In this document: positions 28,882 through 37,739 of the stretch, piece after piece | Layout of the letters: every line of letters starts with the position of its first letter | How positions within the stretch are numbered: the stretch's first letter is position 1 | DNA from: Methanolobus psychrophilus R15 | GTDB taxonomy: Archaea; Halobacteriota; Methanosarcinia; Methanosarcinales; Methanosarcinaceae | Direction: 5' to 3' | NCBI GenBank assembly: GCA_000306725.1 | Contig: CP003083.1 | Location: 2,840,042 to 2,904,041, forward strand | DNA length: 64,000 nt | Notes under the pieces: generated by a model | Told to the model about the DNA's origin: nothing | Seen by the model: only the letters and a program-made list of their open reading frames with translations | The model's database searches: none | Translations under genes and position numbers: made by a program

Positions 28882-29214
28882 TGTTGTTCAAAAATAATAG
28901 TATTTATGTTATGTAACCAGTAAAACAGGGCAATTCCATGCATTACTGGCTTTTTCTGAATGTCGCAGTAACAGATAAATCGAGCTCATACTCTAACGGC
29001 CAAGAATATGTAGGTAATATGTGTGAGCTTTTCAGCATCCGAAATACATAAATCTAGCAATAAGGAAGATAGTATATGGAGTTTAGAAAAAACCTTTATG
29101 TATCTTCTTTTGTTGGTGCATCGCTTTCCTATATATTCACGATTAATAAGTGTAGCAACTAATCGGGGAATATCATGAAAAATAAACTGCTATTCTATTT
29201 TTCGGGGAGAAAAG
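28882..29214. other. Intergenic stretch upstream of the DUF4097 gene
   Basis: About 330 bases, no gene seen. TATA-like ctatatattc near 29128-29140 and a ggggag just before 29215 belong to the following gene. Confidence 0.45.
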
Positions 29215-30186
29215 ATGATGGGATCAGATAAAATCATACTTTTAATATCTTGCCTATTGCTGATAACTTTATTTTCCGGATGTGTTATGCCGGGAATGGA
29301 GGAAAGTGAGAATTTCAATGAAGAATATCAGGCAAGCAACGAGACTATCCTCAAGATAAGCAATGAGAATGGCCGGGTTAACATCAGCAGTTGGGATGGA
29401 GATACAGTTGTAGTAAACGCTACAAAATGGACGTATAGTACGAAATGGAATAGGGATGGTACGGATGAACTCGAAAAAGTAGAGATAGTAGTTACTGAAA
29501 GAGCAAAGGAACTTGAAATTAAGACAATTTTCCCCCCTGAGGGTGCCAAGGTTGCTGTACATATGGATATAATGGTTCCTAAGAGAGCTTTTTTGGACTT
29601 TGTCGAATCATCGAACGGATTTATAAAGGTCACAGGTACAAAAGGTGATACTAGGATACAGACATCCAATGCCCCAATAGATGTATCAGCCGTTGTTGGC
29701 AACATTTCTGCAACGACCTCGAATGGAAATATAGTAATAGACGATGTCAACGGATATGCAGAAGCAATAACCAGCAATGCTGACATAGATGTAAGGGGAA
29801 CAGGAGGTATTGGTAACCTTCAGACATTTAACGGGGATATCCGCGCAGAGATATTCGATCTGAGGGATGATATTAACATAGTGTCTGGGAATGGGAATAT
29901 AATTATTTATACAGCTCTATCACTCAATGCTGACCTCGTGATCAAGACCTCCAATGCTGATATAATGGTTAATGATAGGATAACGGTTAATGATAGGATA
30001 CTGAAAAATGAAAGGTCTGATGGAAATCACCTAGAAGGAAGACTTAGGGATATAATATCCACGGCTGCTCGGTGGATGAATCGGTGGTCTGGTGGAAATC
30101 ACCTAGAAGGAAGACTTGGGGATGGCGGATATCTGATGTCGATAGAAACAAATAATGGTGATGTGAAAATAGACATAATCTCATGA
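29215..30186 (+). CDS. DUF4097-type beta-helix lipoprotein
   Basis: 323 residues. A signal peptide with lipobox 'LFSGC' (Cys near residue 22) anchors it outside the membrane. The rest is a repetitive right-handed beta fold: 'SSNGFIKVTGTKGDTRIQTSN', 'ATTSNGNIVIDDVNGYAEAIT', 'TFNGDIRAEIFD', 'SGNGNIIIYT' and 'ETNNGDVKIDI', as in DUF4097 putative adhesins. Near the C-terminus there is an internal duplication ('GNHLEGRLRD'/'GNHLEGRLGD', DNA repeated at about 30019 and 30092) that interrupts the fold. Start ATG with ggggag. Function unknown, cell-surface. Confidence 0.85.
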   Translation: MMGSDKIILLISCLLLITLFSGCVMPGMEESENFNEEYQASNETILKISNENGRVNISSWDGDTVVVNATKWTYSTKWNRDGTDELEKVEIVVTERAKELEIKTIFPPEGAKVAVHMDIMVPKRAFLDFVESSNGFIKVTGTKGDTRIQTSNAPIDVSAVVGNISATTSNGNIVIDDVNGYAEAITSNADIDVRGTGGIGNLQTFNGDIRAEIFDLRDDINIVSGNGNIIIYTALSLNADLVIKTSNADIMVNDRITVNDRILKNERSDGNHLEGRLRDIISTAARWMNRWSGGNHLEGRLGDGGYLMSIETNNGDVKIDIIS

Positions 30187-30317
30187 TTTCGTTTTTGTTT
30201 ACTAAAGAGGTATTTAAAGTTTAGCTCTGTAAGAACCTGTTCAAATCGTTATCTATTGGAAGTATCTAGCATATTCCACAGACCTGCAATTTACTTTTCG
30301 AATACAATATATTCATC

Positions 30318-30461
30318 TCATTCAATTGGCCTTTTGAAATAATGCCATGCCCATAAAACTTCAATGAGCTCCCATCCCTGTTGACCATATTCATTTAGTT
30401 TTTTTGTAGTTCTTTCGCCTATACCTAATATCAAAACACATTTGTATTCGTATTTTTGCAT
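30318..30461 (-). CDS. DUF4177-like small protein
   Basis: 47 residues, 'MQKYEYKCVLIL' then 'TTKKLNEYGQQGWELIEVL' and 'HYFKRPIE'. The beta strand, helix and 'GxxGWEL' turn are those of DUF4177, small proteins of unknown function. ATG at 30461 is chosen because gtggagg lies 9 nt before it; the frame extends to 30569 but without coding character. A nonsense copy lies at 23499-23642. Confidence 0.75.
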   Translation of the reverse strand: MQKYEYKCVLILGIGERTTKKLNEYGQQGWELIEVLWAWHYFKRPIE

Positions 30462-30628
30462 TGAAAAACCTCCACGATTAAAGAAAGGCTTGCTCATTAA
30501 CAACCTAAAAATAAAAAAGCAATCATTAGCAATTATTTCAATATAAAGATGGGGATATTCTTCTTTCAACCTTAGCTTAATATTTTTTTCATTTGAGTTA
30601 AATCTTGCTTATCAATTGTTGAAGTTTT

Positions 30629-30760
30629 GGCTCTGTAGAAATCCTCTTAAAATCACTATCATTCAGATTAATTCAGTATATATAAGCAATATCAAAGAGC
30701 ACATCTGAAAATATTCAGAGCATAATAAATTGTTTGATTATCGAGATTTTCTACAGAACT
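30629..30760. repeat. MITE-like element with GGCTCTGTAGAAA inverted ends
   Basis: Starts ggctctgtagaaatcctc and ends gagattttctacagaac, whose complement gttctgtagaaaatctc matches the start. It is about 132 bp with no coding frame. Single ends of the same family occur at 787 and 31534. The parent IS is not in the window. Confidence 0.65.
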
Positions 30761-30766
30761 AAAAGA

Positions 30767-31000
30767 TCAAACATTCCTGATCAACTCATTATATTCTTCA
30801 ATCGAAATATTGATCTCATTAAGAATAACTCTTATCAGAGGTCTGGCAAGCTCTTTACTAGAATGGAAGGGAACAGTAGTTGTCCTGCCGTCTACATGCC
30901 TGTAAAAAGCATGACTGCCCTTTTGCCTTGTTTTTTCAAACCCAAGCCGATACAATATCTTTTCCATAGTTTTGGCATCTACCAGTGGTAGCCTGCTCAT
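30767..31000 (-). CDS. hicA: HicA-type mRNA interferase toxin
   Basis: 77 residues of the HicA/YcfA double-stranded RNA-binding-like fold: 'VDAKTMEKILYRLGFEKTRQKGSHAFYRH' with the catalytic His in 'GSHAFYRH', then 'TTTVPFHSSKELARPLIRVILNEI'. It would cleave mRNA when free of HicB. Its start overlaps the hicB stop by 4 bases (ATGA), so both are made from one transcript with the antitoxin first. Confidence 0.93.
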   Translation of the reverse strand: MSRLPLVDAKTMEKILYRLGFEKTRQKGSHAFYRHVDGRTTTVPFHSSKELARPLIRVILNEINISIEEYNELIRNV

Positions 31001-31221
31001 ACGGTGACCTCTATCTGCTGAAGACCAACAAACTCAGGTATTGATCCTTTTTCCTCAGGGTCCATTTCTTCAAGGCAGAGTTCGATCACTTCCTTTAACC
31101 TTACATGCAATTCATCCAGTGTATCAGCCTGGGTATGAGCTCCGGGAATGCCCGGGACAATCGCAACGTAGCAACCTGTTTCTACATCTTTCTCGATGTA
31201 AGCGGTGAATCTGGTAATCAT
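30997..31221 (-). CDS. hicB: HicB-type antitoxin
   Basis: 74 residues: 'FTAYIEKDVETGCYVAIVPGIPGAHTQADTLDEL' is the HicB partial RNase-H-like fold that binds and blocks HicA; 'VRLKEVIELCLEEM' is its last helix. There is no separate DNA-binding C-terminal domain, so autoregulation would need another protein or the complex. Directly upstream of and coupled to hicA. Confidence 0.93.
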   Translation of the reverse strand: MITRFTAYIEKDVETGCYVAIVPGIPGAHTQADTLDELHVRLKEVIELCLEEMDPEEKGSIPEFVGLQQIEVTV

Positions 31222-31730
31222 CTTTGATCTCTATAATATCTACGTTTGTACTATATATGGACTCTGCAATAAAGGACCGTGTCCTTGAGTGATTGACTTT
31301 TTCTTTATATATTTGTAAATCACTTTTCAAGGAGGGAAAGTGAAAGGACTCCTGAAATAGATTTGTTACACTTTTGGTGTTTAAGTATTGGTAGTAATGT
31401 TATCATATGTCCTATCACATCAAGTGTTCCACGTAACTTTCTTCCTTCTGGACGGGCATGTTCTCTATGTCTTTAAATCATAATAACTTTAAAAGTTAAA
31501 AGGTTAAAAGATTATAATAATGGTTGCTTTAAAGGCTCTGTAGAAAACCTATTGTGATTATCGGCTGTAGATCACAACTAACAAATATCATCAACAACTG
31601 ACAGTACACTTTGAGTTATTATGAGCTTTAATTATTGTCAGGCTACAGGGAATTTCTACGGAAGTCCTCGGAATCTTCCAGCATTACACAGTACAGGGTA
31701 CGTTGACTTTTCAAGTATGATTGTCGGCTC
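31222..31730. other. Intergenic stretch with a MITE end
   Basis: About 500 bases. It contains the hicBA promoter (TATA-like ctatatatgg near 31250 on the minus strand), a solo MITE end at 31534-31549 (ggctctgtagaaaacc), and a direct repeat aaaagttaaaaggttaaaag near 31490. A 72-codon open frame at 31621 lies antisense to the 3' end of the regulator pseudogene and is not credible. Confidence 0.45.
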
Positions 31731-32104
31731 TCAAGTTGTTTCTTTCAGTTTTGTTATAATCCTGAAAGTTTCTTGTTGCTCCTGGAGGAACTGCTTCTCA
31801 AGTTTTTCGATGATTGTTTTCAATGGATATTTTAACTGATATATGTTATGTGCCTGCCTTTTTTCTCAGTAAATGGAGATTGCTGTACGCTTACCCAATC
31901 CTTCTTTCTGAGGTTATGCATTGTGTTACTTACATCTGGCTGGCAAAGGCCAGTCACTTCTTCGATCTCAAATGATTTCAGTTCTCTCCGGTCAGCAAGT
32001 GCTACGATCACCAGCGCGTGAGATTTTTTTACTTTGAGATTTTGTAACATTTTGACTACATTGTATTCTTTTTCGTTCAGCTTTTGGAGAGATTTGTTTT
32101 GCAT
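31731..32104 (-). pseudogene. Winged-helix transcriptional regulator, frameshifted near its C-terminus
   Basis: The first 85 residues form a winged helix: 'EKEYNVVKMLQNLKVKKSHALVIVAL', 'KSFEIEEVTGLCQPDVSNTMHNLRKK' (recognition helix) and 'FTEKKGRH'. The frame then reads out at 31832. In another frame the coding clearly continues with 'NIYQLKYPLKTIIEKLEKQF' to a stop at 31731, the normal tail of such regulators. One lost base around 31850-31858 (e.g. CCAC to CAC in 'KKGRP') explains it. Either a recent mutation or an assembly error. Confidence 0.75.
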
Positions 32105-32366
32105 TTAATCACTCATATATATCATTTTAATTATTATAATTATAACATTGTTTGTTAATATATTTTTGTCCTTCATAAAAGAGGAACTTATGGTAGAATA
32201 GAAAAATTGAGGGGATGGTATGATGCAGAAACACCCAGAAGCGCGTAGGGCGCCCGAATCATACCTGCGTACAGTTAGTCATTGTTTTGCAAATATATAT
32301 TGATATTGTAAGTATGGTGAAAGTATTGTAGATTGTGTCATGAAGGTTCACAAATAAAGAAAGGGC
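32105..32366. other. Intergenic stretch
   Basis: No gene seen. It holds the promoter of the regulator above (TATA-like tatatatcat near 32117) and the 3' flank of the NosD-like gene. gcgcgtagggcgcc (32240-32253) forms a short GC-rich palindrome in an otherwise AT-rich area. Confidence 0.4.
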
Positions 32367-34925
32367 TTAAAGCCCCTTGTTATTCTTTTTCTTATTTCCA
32401 TAGATGAGCCCCAGACCAATCACAAGCACAATTCCAATTACCCATGGAACGAAACCAAATCCTTTTTCATCAGTGGATTCTTCTGTAGGAGTTTCTTCAA
32501 CCAAAGCCTGTTCAGTAGTTTCTGGAGCTGGCTCTAATGAGACTTCTTTTACAGGCTCAGCATTAGTTCCAAACAGTGCATATAGTGAGAAATGACTGAT
32601 ATAAGCTGTTGCTCTGCCGTTCTCCCAGTCCACGGTTGTTTCCAGGGCGATCCAGCCATCTTCTGACGTGTATGTGTAGATCACAGGAGTCCTGCCTTCA
32701 AAGTCTGCAGGGTCGAAGTCCATTGTTACCATCACGTCCTGGCTGAATGTGGTTCCTGAGGGACCGAACCTGAAGTACAGGCCGGATTCAACTACTTCTC
32801 TTGGAGTATCTGAAGGCAGGGAGGAAGGAGTAGTCACTATGATACTGTTCACAGGGTTACCTAATGGGTCAAGAGCTTTTGTTCCCGCAAATAGTGTCAG
32901 GGTGGTGGTTGAATCCGAAGAGTAAACAAAAGTATCTTTGCTCAGTCCTCCATCACTTCCCCGAGGCAGATCGGTTATAGTTCCCTGGCTTCTTTCCCTT
33001 GCGACAACTGAACTGCCGGTTCGTTGTGAATCCTTGAAAAGTGCCAATGTAACTATACGTGGAGCGGGTGCGAGTACTGTTCCACCACCAATGGTAATTT
33101 CAGGTGCATCGATGCTTGCAGATACATAGTTGTGCTGGGTATTGAGTGTAGAGCCCGGAACTTTAACCCACTCACTGCCACTGAGATTATACAGGTCTAT
33201 TGACGATTCTCCGGCAGTGCTCATTCCCGAATCATCATATGAGAATTTGATGTCCATACCCATAGGAACATACATGGCCATACTTGCTATACCATAATTC
33301 AAATAGGCAATGTCCACATAACCATTTACATTCGTTTTTCCTGACGGAGATGCAGGAGCTGAGGATCTTTCGCTTAGGTGTATATCATAAAAGTTTCCAG
33401 CAAAAGAAATCCCGGCAAGACCACCGGTAACCACCAGTTTATTGACAGTTATGTTTTCCGTTTCCCTGACACGCAATGCATAGTCACTGCCGGTTGCATG
33501 GTTTTCGGATAACGTTGTGTTGTAACAAAACAAAACTTCTATGCCATATGAAACAGGGTCACTTACCATAATGGACGCGTAGTTATCCAGAAGAACAAAA
33601 TCCTGTAAAGCATCGCGTTTTGAATTTCTTTCAATTCCGTATGTAGTCAACCAGAAGTTCTCGACGGGTTCACTATTCATATTACGGACTGCAGTTATCA
33701 TGGAGTTACTGTTGCTATCGTCAGCAGTATTCCCGATAAGCAGATTATCACGAGAGTCACTGATTCTAATGCCTGCACGAGCATTTCTATTTGCAGTGTT
33801 GCTACTTAGGGTGTTATTGTTTGAGTCATAAAGACCAAGGCCAATATAATTTTCATTAGCCGTATTACCGGACAGAATAATACCAGTTGAGTCATAGGCA
33901 CCTATTCCTTGATAGCCATTTCCACTGACGGTATTGCTGCTCATAGTAATGTTATTTGAAGAACAGAGCTGAACTCCTGTGTCCTCATTGTTATTTATTG
34001 TATTGCTGATCAAACGATTGTTATCGGAGTTATGATTGTGAATTCCGTAGTAACTATCATTGACTGTTATGCCGGTGACAGTATTGAAGTTGGAATTCAA
34101 CAGTAAAATGCCGTCATCACAAAATGATATGTCAACATTCTCGATTTTTGAATTGCTAGTATTTATAAATGCTATGCCATCTATAGCATGGGATACTGTA
34201 ATATCCTTAACAGTAATGTTGCTGGAATTTACAGCGTACACCTGTCCGGCATCGGAAAACACTTCTATGTTTGCTTCATTGACCAGATAATATAATACTT
34301 TTCCATTAACTTGGTTGCTGGAATCAATATTATGTAAATAATACTCCAGATTGTCCGGGTCCGAGGTCAAAACACCAAAATTATAGTCGACAGATGACAT
34401 TGTATTATTACTAAGTGTACAATTTATGGAATCTATCAGAATAATAGAAACGGAATTAGAACTAAATGAGTTATTGTTCAAAGTCATGTTCTTTGAATCC
34501 AAGATGACAATACCACTCGTGTATTGAGATAGTTCATTGTTTATTATAGTGCCGTTAGAAACAGAGTGTGCTAAAACGCTAATCGTTGAGCTTGTACCAC
34601 TTTTAATATGGAATCCGTCAATAGTTACATTGTTGGCAGCTATAACAAATACCGATGTGTCAGAGTCAGGCTGAATTATTGTGCTGGCAGAACCATTCTC
34701 AGAGCGAATCGTAATTGGTTTCTGGATGCTAATATTTTCAGTGTAAATCCCATCTCCGACAATAATAACATCATAATAACTTGCACTATTATATGCTTCA
34801 GTAATAGTCGAGTATGTTTCACTTTCACCGACTCGGATTTCGGCACCGGACACCGTATTGATGCATAAAGCCAGTACAAACAATAGTACTAAGTATTTAA
34901 ATATTACGTTTCTGTCTATTTTCAT
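32367..34925 (-). CDS. NosD-type right-handed beta-helix surface protein
   Basis: 852 residues. Signal peptide (about 1-28, ending 'VSGA'). 'YSTITEAYNSASYYDVIIVGDGIYTENISI' starts a pectate-lyase-like helix with about 20 PbH1 turns of the pattern 'NSNxNTITxNTxxxNxxGIxLxxS' to about residue 510. A beta-sandwich region follows ('YVDIAYLNYGIASMAMYVPM'), then a domain ending 'GRATAYISHFSLYALFG', a Glu/Thr-rich linker and a C-terminal TM anchor 'GFVPWVIGIVLVIGLGLIY' plus KKK. Many N-x-S/T sites suggest N-glycosylation. Expected at the S-layer; binding partner unknown. Confidence 0.88.
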   Translation of the reverse strand: MKIDRNVIFKYLVLLFVLALCINTVSGAEIRVGESETYSTITEAYNSASYYDVIIVGDGIYTENISIQKPITIRSENGSASTIIQPDSDTSVFVIAANNVTIDGFHIKSGTSSTISVLAHSVSNGTIINNELSQYTSGIVILDSKNMTLNNNSFSSNSVSIILIDSINCTLSNNTMSSVDYNFGVLTSDPDNLEYYLHNIDSSNQVNGKVLYYLVNEANIEVFSDAGQVYAVNSSNITVKDITVSHAIDGIAFINTSNSKIENVDISFCDDGILLLNSNFNTVTGITVNDSYYGIHNHNSDNNRLISNTINNNEDTGVQLCSSNNITMSSNTVSGNGYQGIGAYDSTGIILSGNTANENYIGLGLYDSNNNTLSSNTANRNARAGIRISDSRDNLLIGNTADDSNSNSMITAVRNMNSEPVENFWLTTYGIERNSKRDALQDFVLLDNYASIMVSDPVSYGIEVLFCYNTTLSENHATGSDYALRVRETENITVNKLVVTGGLAGISFAGNFYDIHLSERSSAPASPSGKTNVNGYVDIAYLNYGIASMAMYVPMGMDIKFSYDDSGMSTAGESSIDLYNLSGSEWVKVPGSTLNTQHNYVSASIDAPEITIGGGTVLAPAPRIVTLALFKDSQRTGSSVVARERSQGTITDLPRGSDGGLSKDTFVYSSDSTTTLTLFAGTKALDPLGNPVNSIIVTTPSSLPSDTPREVVESGLYFRFGPSGTTFSQDVMVTMDFDPADFEGRTPVIYTYTSEDGWIALETTVDWENGRATAYISHFSLYALFGTNAEPVKEVSLEPAPETTEQALVEETPTEESTDEKGFGFVPWVIGIVLVIGLGLIYGNKKKNNKGL

Positions 34926-35037
34926 AAAAACACCTATGTAATTTGAACTAGAATTTATATATAATATTGTAATATAAAAAACGTTGTATGTAAGTAAAAT
35001 GCTTTTCTGCCATCACCGAAAGCAGAAGGATGGTATA

Positions 35038-35199
35038 TTATTTCTTAAGAAAAGACTCCTTATTTGGAGCAAAGATTTCGAATGTTACTTCAGAATCTAC
35101 AGCATCATGATCAGCGATCGTAAACAGAGAAGTTAGTGCTCCAGCAAAAGCGAATGGTAAGGCTACAAAGAAAAACACTAATACGATTACAAGCCCCAT
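35038..35199 (-). CDS. Small membrane protein (53 residues)
   Basis: Reads 'MGLVIVLVFFFVALPFAFAG' then 'ALTSLFTIADHDAVDSEVTF' and 'EIFAPNKESFLKK'. One TM or signal segment followed by an outward acidic domain. No good ribosome binding site precedes the ATG; the frame stays open a little further up (…IIKKSYKII) but without a normal start codon, so the start is uncertain. Composition and amino-acid order look coding. Unknown family. Confidence 0.5.
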   Translation of the reverse strand: MGLVIVLVFFFVALPFAFAGALTSLFTIADHDAVDSEVTFEIFAPNKESFLKK

Positions 35200-35535
35200 A
35201 ATTATTTTATAAGATTTTTTGATTATATCCTCTAGGAAATTCTATTGATAATCAGAGAGAAAATATATAATGTTTGCGTATGTGCAATATTGGTGGCAAA
35301 TCTTAATTCCATACTATCAGAACCTACCAAAAAGTAATGAATTAGTAGTTGACCTTGTACCAAGAAAATTACCATTTTAATGGGAGGATATCGGGCAGTT
35401 GATCTGAGTAATTGCCTGTGGATTAGAAAGTTGTTTACTTCGACAAAGGGGTTCCTTCCTGTCGGAGTGAACAATATAGATAATCTCAGAAAAAGACTAC
35501 ACCAATTAATATATTAATAGTGTATAGTTATATTT
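35200..35535. other. Intergenic stretch upstream of the RNase III-like gene
   Basis: No convincing gene. Near its right end, aattaatatattaatagtg provides a TATA-like element about 30 nt before the start at 35536, which has no ribosome binding site; the RNase III-like mRNA may be nearly leaderless. Confidence 0.45.
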
Positions 35536-36651
35536 ATGATGAACAGGGATGAGCTCCAGAGATTATTCCATCTTGAAAATGATCCGATGCTGTTTGAGAC
35601 AGCTCTCAGCCCTCGGTCATGTGGAGGGAATGCAAAGTATGAACGGCTTGCTTTATATGGAGATTCCGTACTCGACATGCACTTGTACGATTATTTGTTC
35701 GACAAGGGACTGATACTGAAAGGACAGGTCTCATATTATAAAGGAACAATACACCAAAAACCTGTTATCAAAGCATTTGCAGAGGAAGTTTTAGGCCTTT
35801 CGGCAATTATGTCTCCTCTGGACAAAACATATAGTCCGGAAGAACGGGATATGGCTGAAACCTTTGAGGCCTTGCTTGGATCTTCTTTTCAGGTCAATGG
35901 GCTTGGGGCATGCAAGGAAATTGTTTATTCTTTTATCGAATTTGCTCTGAATGAACAGAGAAGGTTGCAGGAAGAAGGCATGTTTGACCTGTCGAGAAAC
36001 TACATTGGAGAGCTTCTGGAGATGTTCCCAGGTAAAAAATTGAATGAACTGCTTGGCGAACCAACAGAATATCGTTTGCCCACTGGAAGGACTGCTTATC
36101 AGATCGCTGGCAGCACTACTATAGAGGGCATAACCTATGATATTTGCACTTCTCAGTATCCTAGAAAGAGAATGGCTCAGCAGGAAGCTGCGTACATTGT
36201 TCTCTGTAAAATCAACGGAGAAGACCCCAAGTTTGATCCTGCATATGATATCATACCAGTGCAAGAAAAGACAGTCACCGTAAAAACATCCATTACTAGC
36301 GAAGAGCTTGTATTCTGCAAACCTTCCTCCGGAAGCGGATCCATGGAGGTGAGCACTGATAATGGAGAGTTGCTGGTAGATTGGGCAGAACGCAAGGCTA
36401 AGAAAGATGCTTACAAGATGCTGGTTCTACTCAGTAGCAGAGCGGATGACGTTAGAGGGGCACCTTGGATATGCGATACTTCTGAAGGCGTATTGGCCCT
36501 TGTCACTATAAAACTTGGAGATGAGATGCACTTTGCGATCGGTGTCGGGCCCAGCAATTCAAAAGCCAGAACGAGCGCAGCGGAAAAATTGATTCTGGAG
36601 TCAAATATCTTCAGGTGGCTTGAGGAGCACTATCCAGCTGCAAAGATATGA
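35536..36651 (+). CDS. RNase III-like protein with dsRNA-binding domains
   Basis: 371 residues. Residues 1-145 are an RNase III domain: signature 'YERLALYGDSVLDMHLYDYLF' and 'AETFEALLGSSFQ'. Against the usual 'NERLEFLGD' and 'ADTVEALIG', the second Glu is Ala and the Asp of the second motif is Glu, so two of four metal-binding positions differ. Residues ~152-228 form a dsRBD ending 'PRKRMAQQEAAYIVLCKI', and ~250-365 holds one or two further dsRBD-like units ('WAERKAKKDAYKML', 'GPSNSKARTSAAEKLIL'). RNase III is uncommon in archaea. It may bind and not cut dsRNA, or cut with altered chemistry. Confidence 0.75.
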   Translation: MMNRDELQRLFHLENDPMLFETALSPRSCGGNAKYERLALYGDSVLDMHLYDYLFDKGLILKGQVSYYKGTIHQKPVIKAFAEEVLGLSAIMSPLDKTYSPEERDMAETFEALLGSSFQVNGLGACKEIVYSFIEFALNEQRRLQEEGMFDLSRNYIGELLEMFPGKKLNELLGEPTEYRLPTGRTAYQIAGSTTIEGITYDICTSQYPRKRMAQQEAAYIVLCKINGEDPKFDPAYDIIPVQEKTVTVKTSITSEELVFCKPSSGSGSMEVSTDNGELLVDWAERKAKKDAYKMLVLLSSRADDVRGAPWICDTSEGVLALVTIKLGDEMHFAIGVGPSNSKARTSAAEKLILESNIFRWLEEHYPAAKI

Positions 36652-36682
36652 ATTGGAGATAGCAACAGATATTTATTGAAAA

Positions 36683-36880
36683 ATGAAATATCTAGTAATC
36701 ATGACTCAAAACAAACACCCACATTCAATAACACGCAAATGCAGGCCAAGTAGTGTAGGTGTTGATTCAATTCCTTTAAGCTCTGAAACACTCAAACGTA
36801 TCGAAGAGGCAAAAGAAGACCTCAAAACGGGTAATGTTTGGACGCTCAAGGAGCTTAAAGAGAAGTATGGTCTAGAATGA
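36683..36880 (+). CDS. RelB-like antitoxin
   Basis: 65 residues. The C-terminal half, 'PLSSETLKRIEEAKEDLKTG' then 'NVWTLKELKEKYGLE', is the helical toxin-binding part typical of small archaeal RelB-type antitoxins. ATG at 36683 or 36701 are both possible; neither has a clear ribosome binding site. Its stop overlaps the toxin start (ATGA), as in most type II pairs. Confidence 0.7.
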   Translation: MKYLVIMTQNKHPHSITRKCRPSSVGVDSIPLSSETLKRIEEAKEDLKTGNVWTLKELKEKYGLE

Positions 36881-37227
36881 GTTATGAAGCAACTTTTACT
36901 AATTCTTTTGACAAGGATTTAGAAGCGATTTGTAAAAAACATCCAAAAGATGTGAAAAACATTCTTTACTCCATTGAAAATACTCTGTTACTGAATGCGT
37001 TTTCTACTGATACAAAACAATTGGAGTGCTTTAAGTATTATAGGTATCGGGGAGGAAAATATAGGATTGTATTTGATTTCCAAGACGAAAACAAGATTAT
37101 TTTTTTGGCAGTGGATGATCGGTCATCAATATCCGCATCTAAAGCATCGATAGTATATAGAACAGGAGTCATTCTATCAACTACCAGTTTTCCAATAGTT
37201 GTTAACTCATATGTATCCCTATCATGA
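36877..37227 (+). CDS. RelE/ParE-type toxin with a replaced 3' end
   Basis: Residues 1-83 are RelE-like: 'SYEATFTNSFDKDLEAICKK', 'HPKDVKNILYSIENTLL', 'KYYRYRGGKYRIVFDFQD' and 'KIIFLAVDDRSSI'. Relatives end a few residues later ('...YKRL'). Here the frame runs on from about 37130 into the antisense of a regulator gene, adding ~33 foreign residues. The last strand or helix with possible catalytic residues is lost, so activity is doubtful. Confidence 0.7.
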   Translation: MSYEATFTNSFDKDLEAICKKHPKDVKNILYSIENTLLLNAFSTDTKQLECFKYYRYRGGKYRIVFDFQDENKIIFLAVDDRSSISASKASIVYRTGVILSTTSFPIVVNSYVSLS

Positions 37228-37397
37228 GAAACAAGATGATGCTCTTCCAGTACTCTTATTTGAGGAAGTAATGCCTGCCTGTTGGTGTCGAGTGACTTGA
37301 GGAGATATCCCATTTCTTGAGGTCCATCTTTTAGTAATAAAATGAAATTCTTCCTCTTTTCAGATGCAAATATCACATCAAGCAATGGCTTTTTCAT
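37038..37397 (-). pseudogene. Winged-helix regulator, truncated at the relE junction
   Basis: Residues 1-90 read 'MKKPLLDVIFASEKRKNFIL' then 'LLKDGPQEMGYLLKSLDTNR', 'QALLPQIRVLEEHHLVSHDR' and 'YELTTIGKLVVDRMTPVLYTIDALDADID'. This is the start of the methanogen family with an HTH plus a C-terminal DUF1724-like domain (about 250 residues in full). After 'DALDADID' (about 37126) the frame continues antisense to relE, so the whole C-terminal effector domain is gone. Confidence 0.75.
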
Positions 37398-37739
37398 ATG
37401 AAGTATATCCTTTCATATATTTGTAATTTCATTTAATTCCACTCCCATATTAGTATTTATCTTAACTACTACTTATAAAGATTCCATTCAACTGTTGAAA
37501 TACATATATAGTTTATTCTGACGTATTTGAAAAATCTTAAATGAAAAACTTGGAAGTACTATTCACTTGAATAGTAAGAATATGTGTAAAATATTTATAG
37601 CGACAAATGATATATAATGTAACGCCGTTAACATCATAATATAGAGGTGTGTGTCTTTTTCTACCACCAACCCCCACTCCCAATTACACACACCTCATTC
37701 AAAATATTTCTGCGTTGATAAATCACGTTAGTGTTAATT
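37398..37739. other. Intergenic stretch left of IS1634-type copy 2
   Basis: About 340 bases without a gene. It holds the promoter of the truncated regulator and a strong inverted repeat (next entry). Ends with the left target duplication ttaatt (37734-37739). Confidence 0.5.
37644..37696. repeat. Inverted repeat with 11-bp perfect arms
   Basis: GAGGTGTGTGT (37644-37654) pairs with ACACACACCTC (37686-37696). The loop is a pyrimidine/C-rich 31-base stretch (ctttttctaccacc…). It could be a terminator or a small structured RNA; no gene reads into it from the left. Confidence 0.5.

Noticed and set aside
31621-31839. 72-codon open frame starting MSFNYCQATG
   Set aside because: Its second half is antisense to the frameshifted tail of the winged-helix regulator, which has better coding sense.
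32240-32290. tRNA-like GC-rich patch (gcgcgtagggcgcc...)
   Set aside because: No cloverleaf can be drawn; the T-arm GTTCRA motif and acceptor pairing are missing.
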